A DNA stretch of 64,000 nucleotides from assembly GCA_025890175.1 (NCBI GenBank), contig JANPYM010000005.1, forward strand, positions 587,779-651,778. The letters are read 5' to 3'. Source of the DNA: Ciborinia camelliae. Lineage: Eukaryota > Ascomycota > Leotiomycetes > Helotiales > Sclerotiniaceae. How positions within the stretch are numbered: position 1 is the first letter of the stretch; each line of letters begins with the position of its first letter. The position numbers and the translations under genes were made by a program. Shown in pieces: positions 36,673 to 48,263 of this stretch. The notes under the pieces are model-generated. The model made no database searches, was not told the origin of the DNA, and was given only the letters and a program-made list of their open reading frames with translations.

Positions 36673-37850
36673 GATGGGATGTAGATTAAATGAGTCGGAA
36701 ACCTGATGGTTATGGTTATTGAGATTAGGTATCTGGGTGCCACTGCCTTTCGATCTGGTTTTAATCGAGTTTGTTGGGGATGGGTTGAAAAAGCGCAGAG
36801 ATTCAACCTCGTAGATACTATACTATACTATGGTATAGTATAGTAAGCTAAAGTAAATGAATCCGTTTTGTTGTACAACATAAAATAATAAGTCAAAATG
36901 AGGACCAGAAAACTGTACTTGCAAGTGGGTTGAAGAAGATGCTCTGATTGATTTAGGCTACGAAAGTACGAGCTTTTATGCTTTTCAACAGCACGCTAAA
37001 ATGAAGCTATTGCCAATGCGTATTTTCATACGGTTTCTGGTCCAGATCTTATCTGTGATAAAAGAAACCCTATAGCGAGAGCTAGTACATGGTTGAATCA
37101 TGTTGATTGGATACTTCATTTATCCTAAAGTAGGTATTCTTTTGACATTGTGGTGGTATAGAAATCGGGTGCAGCCGGTATAATGTTCGTTGATCTCATT
37201 ATGTTGGGCAAATCAGTCCAGTAATTTTGTGGGATAACAATATGAAACTTTGAGTGAATCTAAATACTTCACAAAAGCATCTAATATTCTACTTTTCCTT
37301 GCAAAGAGAAAGTTCTATAAGAGCGCCTTGGGACTCACTCTCACCGTTCTCTCGAAGTCTTTTCAGTCGTGTATAAATACCAGGTAGGTAGCATTATAGA
37401 CCAAACCAAACCACTTCGGGAGATTTTGGCTGGAAAATTCAAAAACCAAGTGAATATTGCGACCGTACCGATACAATTTCATTTCTCAAAATAATTCACC
37501 TACGGCTCAACTTTGTCGATATAGTAGTCTAAAATCTATCCCGCATCTTTTATTTGTCCATATGAAGATAGAAACATGTGCATGGCTCGCTTAGCCGACG
37601 CTAGTATATACGCACCTCTATTTAAACTCCGATACACATAATAGAACCCTCTTCATGCACTTCTTCCACTTCTCATAAAGATGCTTTTCCTCAACCCCCT
37701 TGGTGTTTGATCTATTCGTCACTACCTGTATACTTCTTTCTCAAGTACAAGCTACGATACAAACAAACTTCATCGCATCGTTGGCTTTCTAAGTATTGCA
37801 TCGGGCATCACATCTTAACCACAGAAAGACATTAAGAATAATCCAACACG
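36673..37850. promoter_or_regulatory. Shared 5' region of 2EXR pair 2
   Basis: Lies between two divergent start codons. Contains a palindromic TATACTATACTATGGTATAG tract near 36820-36845 but no minisatellite like those of the other two pairs. No gene supported. Confidence 0.45.
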
Positions 37851-38964
37851 ATGTCGGTCAATACGACTGATCCGCAAGATAATGAAATGGATCTTTTCGA
37901 AGAGAAAATCGTCGACCGGGAAGTTCAAAGTAATTATTGAAGATTGTCCTCATCACATACCGTTTGTTTCTAACACTATATATATAGTCACCATTTCTCC
38001 TCCGCTTCCAAAACTTGAACGTAACTCTAGCAATATATTTCCCAAGACACTACACAAATTCGGCAAGCTTCCAAAAGAGCTGCAAATCAAGATATTCAAA
38101 GAAGCGTTGCCAGACTCGCGAATTATATCTTTCGATTTTGAAGTCCTCAAAACATTCAAAACATACAAGAACTACCCCATCTTCTCAACTAGTCTCAAAG
38201 TGGACATCGAAAAATTTTCCAGCTCACTATCTTTACTCGAGACATGCAAAGTTTCGAATGCATCAGTATATCTTGGCGGATTCGAGAAAATCAAAATTCT
38301 TCCTCCAGGGAGTGGCCTGCCTCTATATCTACATCCTCGATCTGGACAGGAGGAGATTGAAGATCATAATGGACTCTGCGATGAATCTCAGATTGACTAT
38401 ACGTACTTGCGACCTTCACAAGATATCATCGTGCTGAATGCCTGTGAATTACTTCGATTGTACCAGAGAGGTGGATCCATCAACCTTGAAAAGCTCACGC
38501 ACATCACCGTGGATCGACTTCTATTTCTGCCAAAACCTCTCGAAGACCACATTGCAGAGTTTCTGAAGCTTATTCAGGAACAGTGCGTGAATCTCAAGAG
38601 ACTCAGTTTTATCGATTATGGTCCATGGGTTAAAGAATTCCACCTGATAGGCATTAGACTTCTCGACATTAGTGGGGATCTAAGTTCCCTTCACATCTTG
38701 GATTATGATAATAAGCCCGTAGCCAAAACCTTGCGAATGGACCCGCCATTCTCACGTTTCTTCCTCGGCATGCTTAATAGACAATTCAAGAACATGGAAC
38801 AACGGGGAAATACAGATGCTGTGAGTTATTGGGATAGGGTTGACATAGTCACTGTTGTTTATATGTTCCCAACCAATATTGCGCATAAATTCCATGTTCC
38901 TGCTCTATCTGGTTATGTGTTTGGAAATGATGATGGATCGCTAGTCACCCTGCAAGAAATTTAA
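37851..38964 (+). CDS. 2EXR-family protein, tail-less type (pair 2, right)
   Basis: Two exons: 37851-37929 (79 nt) and 37988-38964; the 58-bp intron begins GTAATT and ends TATATAG in phase 1. Predicted 351 aa, starting MSVNTTDPQDNE; the open frame starting at 37882 reads through the intron and gives a wrong N-terminus. Family blocks: LPKELQIKIFKEALPDSR, LLETCKVSN, YLRPSQDIIVL, LYQRGGSINLEKLTHI and CVNLKRLSFID. It stops after DDGSLVTLQEI, where tailed paralogs continue to GLAQIFDGAPW. Exon 1 length and intron phase match the tail-less paralog at 43251. Role unknown. Confidence 0.83.
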
Positions 38965-39791
38965 AAATATTCTCGAATGGAGTAGATGGATTGGTATTTC
39001 TAGTAGATAGGATAGTGCGATGAATCCCAACAAGTCTCAAGGAAGTATACAATTCAGGGAGGCGACTTTTGCAAATTCCTCAGCCCCTGGGGATTGCTTT
39101 TTCTTTCTGGTCCAGATATTAAGTTAGGCAGAGGGAAGCGGTTAATACATAAGCATAGCAATACAATCAATGAAATAGCGCATTGTTACCTAGACAGCAA
39201 ATTGAAATGTAGTAACCCAATTTAGTCAGACTTATATTATTGATGAACTGGCATATATGCTGTAATCCACCAAGTCAACTAGGAGGTTAATAGCCACCTC
39301 GAAATCTTTCTTCTATTTCCTTTACCCCCTTCCTCATCATGTCATGCACACAATCTTCTTTCTACATTGCTTCCTTCCCATTTGCGCCTATGATACATAC
39401 TGACTACTACATACTGACTTCTAGCTCGATATGAAAGATTGAAATCTTCTTCACTTATATGCATGTTGTTCATTAAGAGACTTATAACCAGAGATGTCTT
39501 TTGGAGATTCTTGCTTGAGCTAATTAGAAGTCTTCAGCAAACTGGAGATACTTCATTATTTCTTTTTTCAGAAAATCTAAAAAACAACAGTTCCAATTGA
39601 CGACGAATTTGACGTGGACAGTGGCATATAGCCTTAGCCTTTACATATTTCGATGTATATCATTGGAGTTTACATCACTTGAATTATTGAGCACCTTCTA
39701 TAATATTGCATATCACTAAGAATATCCTGAAATTGTATAGCTTTGCAAAAAGATTTCCGATATTGTAATATAGCCCAGTGACTACAACCTA
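38965..39791. other. Convergent 3' spacer
   Basis: Between the 3' ends of the tail-less 2EXR gene and the AAA gene. Nothing recognised. Confidence 0.5.
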
Positions 39792-42700
39792 CTAACGGCA
39801 TACAGAAGCTCCAGTAACCCTTGCTGCGATACTCAAGTGATTGGCTTTCAATAAAGGCGTCTCAGATCTATTGGCAAGGTCTGTATCATATTCCGCCAGA
39901 GCCAACGCAGTATCAAAGTAATTGTTGATTTCCATACCATTCCAGCTCTTGCCCATTTTATACTCCCCTTCTATAAATTCCAACCAATAAAGATATGTCT
40001 CTTCCACAAACAAAACCCTTGGTTTTCCGTCGGGACTACGACGCGAACGGTCAATCTTAAGCTCCCATGCTTTATGCCAAATGGCCATATTGTCTTTGTG
40101 GTTCCAAGTCTCACTAGCTAGGCAGACATCCATCCCCTTTATTACCTGTTCCTCGACATCGTTTTTGCAGTCTGTAGTCAAAATCACAATGCCATTGAAT
40201 AGCTCTAGCTCCCTTAAAAGAACCCCGGAAGCACTGAAATCTCGTTCTGTAGGCGACTTGCGGCGTGGAAATTGATATTCTGCCTCAGGAATTGCGATTA
40301 TGCAGTTCCATTTTGTGGCTCTTTCAAAATGAACAGTAAGCACACGTCCAGCATCCCATGTGTTCATACCAAGGTCCGAGCCAGTGATAGTATATAGTGG
40401 TCGGTTAAAATGAGAGGCGAGTGCTTTCACAGTGAGAAATTTCCCTGTGCCTTTGGGTCCGTGAAGAAGAATTGTCAGATCTGCGATTCTCCATATTAGT
40501 AAATTTGCGGATTCTGGAAATCTCGAAAACTTACTGGTTTTGTTGGTCTTTTGGGACGGAATTGGCTGACTGCTTGGATGAGCCATCACTAAAGCTTTCA
40601 ATAAACCCTCGTGTTCATCTGGTAATACGAGATCCTTGAAATCTACTTGCTTCGTCACCTCCCCATCTTTTGGATCGCTTATTGCATCCACGTTCAGCAT
40701 CTTCCATGTCTTTTTCTCCATTACAAATCCTTCAATTGTCGGTGGCAATAACATGAGAATGTCATCCTCCAGTTCATCGTTAATATCACGTTGCTGTAAA
40801 AGATGCAAATCATCTTTGTACTTGGCAGCACGATCATTGTCCACAACATGATCCATGACTATGTCAGAACATCGACATTCTCTCGGGAAACGATCACTAA
40901 CATATTGATAGTTAGGAACTCCATAGTGCGTGCAATTCTCTGCAGTTTCTCGGGAATCGAACTCAATTGCGTCGAAAAGACCAATAGCTGTATTTTCGCA
41001 TTTGAGCTCAGTGTCTATGATGACATGGCTTTCAACCTATTTCAATATTAGTACTGGGTCTCAATACATGAGAGATTACTTACCAACTCGCGCACCTTTC
41101 TCGAGTCCACAATGAACCTTGTTTGATATACTGGCACTCTCCTGGCAAATCTCACATCATCATCGTCTGACGAGGTCGATGTCTCTTCCCCTGCAATGCC
41201 ACTATAATACTTATGGTCTCCTTGCCTCAAGGATCTCAATTTCTTTGCTCTAGAGATCAAATATTCTATTTTATTCTTCCGGGCATCGGCCGAGAGCATC
41301 TTGAGGAGCTTCACGGTCACCTTTTCCACCATGACCTTCCCATCCAGTTCAACTAGTAATTCTGTCACGGGTTTCTTTCCAACATATTCTTGAATTCGCA
41401 AGGTTTCATGCACCGGGCCCACGGCCTTCCAGTCATATCCCATATGGAAACAGTTGATATTGAAGGGAGAGAACACTGTTTTCTTTTCAAACAACTCTGA
41501 CTTCGATAAACGTGGTCGACCCCCTGATGTATAGAAAACTCGATATGCACGATCCAAAGGGGAAGTAACGATTACATCGCCAGGACTAAACAAATGCCAG
41601 AGATCAGCGAAGGCAATTTCTTTGAGGCTACCGTCCTTGATCTGTTGTCGGAGATCGAAAACATGTTTGAGGTCGCCATCCATGAACTCGACAAGGCACT
41701 TGAGGTGGGCCACCCTTGTATCAAGGCATTCGAGGGGGGTTTCGTGAGGCGGAAATACCATATCGCACACCTCGCAAGAATTGGGTGGAGGTCGGCTTAG
41801 AATTTCGGAGTTCTCTGATCTCACCTCCTCATCGAGTTGGTCGGAGTCTTCATCACCCTTTTCCACCGGCCTTTCCACTGGCTTTTCATCCCTGACCTTC
41901 ATCATCTCCTCCAACTTTTGCAATCTTTGTCTAATTGCTCCCTCATACTCTACAAGCACTTTCCAAGGTCCCAATAAGACATTCCTTTGCTCATTGATCT
42001 CAAGCCCCACACCAGCTCCCACAATTATTCTCAATTCATCTCTCAATGCCTCCGAATTGACCGCCAATCGAACTGCTTTCCCCTCCTCCAACGCTACATC
42101 CAACACGTGTTTTCCTCTTTGCCCCGTATACTTTACTCCCACCCAATCTTTCATACCTGGCCTTTTCATATCTATCCTATTAATATCAAGCTTGAGCTGA
42201 GCGCCGCGATTTGCTCGGCGCACCTCGATGATTCCAGGTGACGAAGCTCGATCGAAACGAGCGCGTGGTGGAGGCGAGGGGTTGGAGCCACGGTGATCAA
42301 AGTTCCGTTTGGTGCGTAAAGCACGAGTTGCGGCCCAAAGGAAATCTTGCTCGTATTCGGGGACCCAGCGTTGTATCAAGACGTAATCTGGATCCTATCA
42401 TAACTGTTGTGTTAGTCGGTCGCCAATTGAATTTCAAGACATCGAAACTTACGCGATCATCGAGAACATAGTCTATTTTGTGATCTTTCAAGACTTCGAT
42501 GGACAAGTGACGAAGGTGCATTCGAGTCCAGGTTGGGCGATTATCATGGATTGTTTTTGCGGGATCTGTTGGTACAGCTTTTGAGTCTCTAAGATGTGTG
42601 AGGAACTGAATTCAAACATTTGTTATACCGCATTCAGCTTACCTTTCGCCAGAATCATCCTTCACATCATTCACATCTTCTGGCTCATAATTTTCTTCAT

Positions 42701-42815
42701 TCTTCTCCTCCTTCTCCTCACCTACACCCCTTTCGACATCCCCTTTGATATCCTCCCATGGCTGCGTGACATGTTCAAACCCATCTGAATCCATGATTTC
42801 GATCCTCTCACTCAT
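39792..42815 (-). CDS. AAA-domain protein with DUF7025-like region and eroded catalytic motifs
   Basis: Five-exon model: 42815-42643, 42588-42453, 42394-41084, 41036-40535, 40480-39792; 936 aa. Introns are 54, 58, 47 and 54 bp; the last is a multiple of three, so it can be missed. Residues about 1-60 are acidic. A DUF7025-like segment (about 340-490) includes LWHLFSPGDVIV and AYRVFYTSGGRPRLS, as in fungal AAA proteins of this architecture. The AAA core starts near 709 with LHGPKGTGKF. Compared with active relatives, Walker A ends GKF instead of GKT, the Walker B acidic pair is PEAE instead of DEAD, the arginine-finger region is lost (EEQVIKGMD) and the usual WNGREIRN reads WNGMEINN. It may therefore bind but not hydrolyse ATP, or be decaying. 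It lies between two tail-less 2EXR genes. Confidence 0.85.
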
Positions 42816-43250
42816 AATCCACGATTACAATTCTACGAAATTTTTCGAGTGCACAAAAGGAGCTCTCATTATCCCTTCTTAACAAGTTCAATATTCCAGG
42901 CATCAGCAGCCATAAGGATTTCTCCGACACCCCGCATCTCAGCTCCTGCACTATGTAACCATTCGAAGAATTTGATTTGTAGACAGGTTTTAGGGCTGCG
43001 GAAAATACTGGATGACTCGTCTTGGCATGGGGCTTAAACTTCATCGATTGGATTGTTTATCCGGTGCTTTTCGCTTGGCAAGCAGGCAACAAGCCTCTTT
43101 GAAACATCTATACCGCTAGATAAAAAGACATCAATATGTTTTAATAGTAAACAAGGTTTATTATCAGGGAAAGTAATTGAGTTGAATTATCGCTAATAAT
43201 CATAAATTTTGTTTGTCATCTAAGGTATGCTTGGTAAATTTGCTTAGTTT
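42816..43250. other. 5' flank of the AAA gene and 3' flank of the 2EXR gene
   Basis: 435 bp without a supported gene; should contain the AAA-gene promoter. Confidence 0.5.
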
Positions 43251-44543
43251 CTAGCGACGACGGAGCGGCCTTCCATGTTCGTTACATGCAACCGCACCAC
43301 ATAATGCAGGAAGCCATAATTTAGGCTCATTTCCATTTTCCATGAAGCCCATTAAAGCAGGTACTACTTTGACTTTCCTCCAGAAATTTACAGAAGCCTG
43401 CTTATCCAATACCCTCTTACGTTCTAGATATTCCTTGAATTCATCCATCATGATCTCCGCTTTATCCAAAATATATTCTATCATGTCCTCAAAAGTATCC
43501 TCATCACCGTACATATGAGTCCTCCTGAGCGAATCGTCCACCAAATCTAGATTCCTAAAGTTATTGTCTATTTCGACAAGTCTCATATTTCGAGTGGACC
43601 ATTCCCCAGATAGAAAGATGTCTTTTAGGCTTGACGTCTCCCCAATCACCAGAGTGAGTTTCTCAAGCTTTTGGCAATGTTCTCCAATCGTATCAAAAAA
43701 ATGCTCAAATAAATCGACGTCAAGTTCGATATCTTCGTTATGCGAGTCATCCGAGTCATCTGAGTCATTCGAGTAATTCGAGTCATCGTTTCTTTCCATA
43801 AATGCATAATATTTGGCAGCCGGCTCACGCCACTCAGTCCAGTATTGGTATCTTTCGAACTCATCGTCGTCCTCATCATACTTTACGGCTATATGTGTAA
43901 GGCTGGAGAGATGACTTATAGAACCGCCAACTTGATATAGCATGACGAGGTCTACCATGTTGACCAGGAAAGTATCAAGTGAAGGTCGGATATATGAGTA
44001 ATTGACACTATGAGAAAGTGCTTTCTCCCAACTATAGTAATAAGTTGTATTTAATTTCTGGGTCTTTGTGCTCCACTTATACGTTTGGCCGGCCTCTGGA
44101 AGAAACAACTCCAATTTCTTGAATCCGACATGATATATCCAATCGTTGGAGTCTCTACAGGTCTCCAAAAGTGACAATACACCGGGAAACTTGCATATAT
44201 TAGTCTTGATCGACATAAGCTTGGTGAAACGATTCAAAATAGACCATCCAAGACTAAAGTCAAAATCTAGGAGGCATGGAGACGGTAAGCTCTCCTCAAA
44301 GATTTTGCATTGTATTTCGATGGGAAGGTGTCTGAATCTATGGAACGTCTTGGGACTTTGAGGAGTGTGGCGAGAGATCAAGTCGGAATGAGATGGATAT
44401 GAGGTTGCTAGAAACTCTTTATTAGCAAAGGCGTACAGATATAATAGCATCTTTAAGATCTGACCTCTTTCTCCTTGCCCATTATCGTTCCCTTGATCAA
44501 GTTGATGTTTGAGGTCATCTGCGTGCGCATCTGGCTTCGACAT
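43251..44543 (-). CDS. 2EXR-family protein, tail-less type (pair 3, left)
   Basis: Two-exon model: 44543-44465 (79 nt) and 44407-43251; the 57-bp intron starts GTCAGA, has a TGCTAATAAAG branch site and ends TTTCTAG in phase 1. Predicted 411 aa, starting MSKPDAHADD. Because the intron is a multiple of three, the unspliced frame also stays open. Blocks: LPIEIQCKIFEESLPSP, LLETCRDSN, YIRPSLDTFLV, LYQVGGSI and CQKLEKLTLVI. An acidic Asp/Ser/Asn stretch (SNDSDDSDDSHNEDIELDVD) is inserted mid-protein. It ends ACNEHGRPLRRR without the GAPW tail. Exon 1 length and intron phase equal those of the paralog at 37851. Role unknown. Confidence 0.82.
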   Translation of the reverse strand: MSKPDAHADDLKHQLDQGNDNGQGERGQILKMLLYLYAFANKEFLATSYPSHSDLISRHTPQSPKTFHRFRHLPIEIQCKIFEESLPSPCLLDFDFSLGWSILNRFTKLMSIKTNICKFPGVLSLLETCRDSNDWIYHVGFKKLELFLPEAGQTYKWSTKTQKLNTTYYYSWEKALSHSVNYSYIRPSLDTFLVNMVDLVMLYQVGGSISHLSSLTHIAVKYDEDDDEFERYQYWTEWREPAAKYYAFMERNDDSNYSNDSDDSDDSHNEDIELDVDLFEHFFDTIGEHCQKLEKLTLVIGETSSLKDIFLSGEWSTRNMRLVEIDNNFRNLDLVDDSLRRTHMYGDEDTFEDMIEYILDKAEIMMDEFKEYLERKRVLDKQASVNFWRKVKVVPALMGFMENGNEPKLWLPALCGAVACNEHGRPLRRR

Positions 44544-46680
44544 GATGTTTGATGACAACTTAGATATGCTGTGTTTTCCGACAACGAGAATCAAGAAAGC
44601 GTGGCTGATGCGATATGATTCAAATTTTTTTTGCAGTTTGGTCCCGAGTTAAGAGGTTGTTGAATGTAAAGAGAATAGATCAAGCAGGGAGGAGCTTAGA
44701 AGAATAGCGTTTATCTGGACGAAACACGTACGACATGATTGGCTGTAGTGAATTGATGTAAGTGAGTATGAGCCAACTATACCATGGCTCTACGTACAGC
44801 CATCGCTGGATTGATTGGGGCTTCAAGTCGGGTCAGCGCCGTGGTGAATATTCTCGTTTTTGGAATTATATACGTATATAAGGAACTTATACAACAACCA
44901 CGTCGGGCGACGCCGGCACCCTTGTCTTTGCCGGCAACAGGGGTACTGTCGTGATTGTAAGAGTTGACCAAGCGACAAAGAAGAATTCCGAGAGTTAGTG
45001 GCAAAAGTTGAAAGAGGGGAAAAAAGTAGAGGATATAGGATGGTGCATTTATAGAACAAGCTTAAAGAAAGGAAGTGTTAAGCGAATGATTATGTAAGAG
45101 AAAGGTTGAGGGCTACAGTAATGTAAGCGGGTATCTCCTCGGATAACACTGTTCAGTACCTAGGTAGTCTATGCGTTGATTTCGAGAACCGCGATATACT
45201 ATAGAATAATTACAAAATAACGTGTAGCTAAATAAGATGAATTTTAAATATAAAAGTTTCAGAGGAAATAATTAGAGATGATACGCGAAACGCCCACTGG
45301 ATAGTGTCCTCCATGCCAGTGGAGACAGTGCAAAGGGGGATGGGAGGGCAAAAACGAAAGGATAATGAAGGGGTGGATGAAAATTAATCAGGAGGGATTT
45401 AAAACTGAAAGTATTTGTCTGCAGCTATTAGTAATGTCACGGTCGATAGTGTAAATTGATATTATACTGGCTGTTATTGAGGCCCTTTATACTACGGGCA
45501 TCAGTATCAAAATCACCAATATATATTAAAAGAGATACCCTGTCGATTTTATTATATTGAGGATATACTGAAATACGAAATCGTGAGTGCAAAAAGTTTC
45601 AATGTAAAACCTGATCAGATTTTGAAAATGGCCTCACTAATTATTACTGCATTTACCTAATTAGCTATTGGATTTTAGCGAATTGACCTTGCTTGATGAA
45701 AAGGGGGCTAAGGGGGAGCATTTCAGTTTTTCCGTATATTGCCAGTGATATACAATATTGCAAAAAATGCAATATTAGCAATAATATGGAATCCGATACT
45801 ACGTGCTAGTAAACTATCTTCAAAAGCCTGAGAATGAATTCGTATTACTATAATGGAGCATCTTCAAAATATCCCATATACTATCGACACCACTGACAAC
45901 TATACCATATATCATAATATTACCTACTAGTTAAAATCAACCTAGACTACAAATACCCTTTTCGAAATTAACCCGGTTTCATGCCTAGGCCCTTGCCTAG
46001 TGAATGCCATGTAGCTAGTCACGTGATCATTCTCTATATTAGCTGGTGACCCTCTGAAGAGAATCCTTTCCTCTTCAGCATAGTTCTTTTATCAGATTAA
46101 GATCCTAGATTCCATTCCACATGCCCTTGGTGACGTGCATGACACCCGGAAGAGTTTAAGGTTTCTATATTGTTGGAATATAGATCATGTGAATCATACC
46201 GTACTGTGGAGGAAGGAACAGCTTACTAAAGCATTACCTAATCAAATCTACATCTAGCTAGTATAAAACCCTTATCTTAGGTAGTTAGTAATGAAGAATA
46301 TCATTCCTTTTCCACTTGATACAAAACTCCCGACCTTTCAGTATGAGCTAGTACGTTTTAATACGGCAGCAGGAAGCATATAATCAGGGCACTTTGTAGC
46401 TAAAACTCTTAATAAAACATGATCAACTGAAAGCATTATACGAGTATACGTGCATGGTCATCATCCCCCATGGTGATATATCTCTTGCTATCAAAATCTA
46501 AAATCTTCTACAGCATAAAATCAACAGGATCTTCGTGTGATCTCCTCGATATTGAGCTGTAGGTAGATCAAATTGCATGTGAGTGAATTTATCAGGTACG
46601 ACTACTAAGGAATTCTTGAAGCCGTACAAAATGTTTGCCGCCGTAGCTCCGATTATTTCTGGGTGGACCGCAGTCTCTAA
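44544..46680. other. Shared 5' region of 2EXR pair 3, repeat-rich
   Basis: No gene supported. A TGTTGGAATATAG start at 46171 followed by GTATAAAACCC at about 46261 resembles a copia LTR, but no matching end or target duplication was found. A segment at 46092-46144 recurs at 63161-63214. Confidence 0.45.
46092..46144. repeat. Dispersed segment, copy 1
   Basis: Contains GATCCTAGATTCCATTCCAC followed by ATGCCCTTGGTGACGTGCA. The same run with only a few changes is at 63161-63214. Nature unknown; possibly a transposon fragment. Confidence 0.85.
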
Positions 46681-46886
46681 TACAGCCAGCCCATAGAATC
46701 TATACAGCCCTTTAGCCCATATAGTTTGTACGAACTATATAGTCCATACAGCCTATACAGCCATACAATCTATACAGCCTATAAAATCCGTACAATCAGC
46801 ATAATCTATACAGCCTATACAGCCCGTACATCACATATAGTCCATACAAACCACATAGTCCATACAGCCCATACGGTCTGTACATC
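46681..46886. repeat. Degenerate TATACAGCC minisatellite upstream of a 2EXR gene
   Basis: About twenty irregular units of 9-12 bp around CATACAGCC/TATACAGCC, with spacers such as CATATAGTC and TATAAAATC. The reverse complement core GGCTGTAT is the same core as the array at 19058-19460. It lies 5' of the plus-strand gene of pair 3. Confidence 0.85.
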
Positions 46887-47093
46887 CATTTAGTGAGGTA
46901 GACCAATACGATCACATACATGCCTCTCCCAGGGTATTTAATTCTAGAAATTTCCTACCAATCCCTCTTCCAAAAATTTCAAAGTCTTGACTCAAGACAC
47001 AAAAGTTCATTAAAACTATTTATCGGTGTCGATCATATCCTCCACTCAACTCTCGCAATTTATTTCGTCTCACAACATACGAAATCTCGCAAC

Positions 47094-48263
47094 ATGAATA
47101 CCAGTTCTCAAACTTGGTTGACGCCCAGACGCGCACGCACCTACAGGTGTGCCAGAAGATCGGAAGACCGCGGAACCTTCTGGTTATTCGAATTTTTCCC
47201 CCAAGAGGTCCAGCTCATGATCTTGAAGTATGCATCTCCCTCACCACGACTTGTGCATTTTAAATTCAACTCCGAATTCTCCCCCAGAGCCGATGACAAC
47301 CTCATGCTATGTCTGAAAGTACTTCCCGATCCGGATTTGTTTTCACTGCTCAATACTTGCAAAACCTTCAATATGGAGATTCGTCGCGAGTACAAGAAGA
47401 TTACCGTTCAACCATTTGGCACGGATTCGGATACCCAGCTCGTCAAAGCACTCAAGGAGAACGAGCCCGGATGGGAAGTCACCCAAAGCATCAACCTCAA
47501 GATGAGAGGCGTCAAGCGCCCATCTTTGAGTCACGTTTATCTTCATCCTACTCTCGATACTCTACTCATGAACTTTCGAGAACTCTTCTTGCTTTATCTC
47601 CTCGGCGGCTCCGTTGATATGTCCAGCGTCAGACATCTGGCTCTATACAATATAGCCGACCACGCATGGGACTATAGTTGGCTCGAATTCAAAGATAAGG
47701 AAGTGAAGATTCTCATGTATGGGATGTTGAGCCTTCAATGCCCTGCTCTCCAGAAATTGTCACTTGTTCTCAGATATCAGGACCAATCCGCCTTATATCA
47801 ACCCCTCAAGAAGATCGAGGACGACGAAGTTATCTTTGACATTCCCGACGACTTTGTCGATATGGACTTCGAGGATAAGAATGGAAAGCCGGTCTCTGCA
47901 TTTCCCCCAGCGATGTTGCAGATCGGTGGGCAGGCGAAGAGCATCAAATCTCACTTCCAACAATGTCTGCCTCGCCCCGACCCAGAAAAATATGGACTTG
48001 ATCAGGGATCCGACTCAGATTCCGAGTCAGAAAAGAAGCTGGATGAGGCAGCTGTGAATTTCTGGAAGACTCACACGGCGCCGGTCCCAGGCTTGATTGG
48101 TCGACTCGATCGCGATGAATCATGGCGTGAAAAGGGAAAGCAACGTGCCGAGCCCAGACTCTTTTTGAGAGATGTTAAGGCCTACATACCTGTCAATATT
48201 GATGGCACCATGTTTCACACAAAGAAAGGATTGGTAAAATTCTTTGACGTAGCTCCATGGTAG
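47094..48263 (+). CDS. 2EXR-family protein, tailed type with variant tail (pair 3, right)
   Basis: Intronless; start chosen at 47094 (MNTSSQTWL), giving 389 aa. An upstream in-frame ATG at 46920 would add 58 residues without family similarity. Blocks: FPQEVQLMILKYASPSPR, LLNTCKTFN, YLHPTLDTLLM, CPALQKLSLVL. It ends GLVKFFDVAPW, a diverged form of the GLAQIFDGAPW tail. A Ser/Asp/Glu stretch (GSDSDSESEKK) precedes the final block. Role unknown. Confidence 0.85.
   Translation: MNTSSQTWLTPRRARTYRCARRSEDRGTFWLFEFFPQEVQLMILKYASPSPRLVHFKFNSEFSPRADDNLMLCLKVLPDPDLFSLLNTCKTFNMEIRREYKKITVQPFGTDSDTQLVKALKENEPGWEVTQSINLKMRGVKRPSLSHVYLHPTLDTLLMNFRELFLLYLLGGSVDMSSVRHLALYNIADHAWDYSWLEFKDKEVKILMYGMLSLQCPALQKLSLVLRYQDQSALYQPLKKIEDDEVIFDIPDDFVDMDFEDKNGKPVSAFPPAMLQIGGQAKSIKSHFQQCLPRPDPEKYGLDQGSDSDSESEKKLDEAAVNFWKTHTAPVPGLIGRLDRDESWREKGKQRAEPRLFLRDVKAYIPVNIDGTMFHTKKGLVKFFDVAPW

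Noticed and set aside
44777..45059. Two overlapping minus-strand frames in the 2EXR pair 3 spacer
   Set aside because: No motif and no matching splice sites; composition is intergenic.
46171..46530. Copia-type LTR starting TGTTGGAATATAG
   Set aside because: Start and TATA-like box look right, but no CA end with a matching 5-bp target duplication was found, so it is not called as an element.
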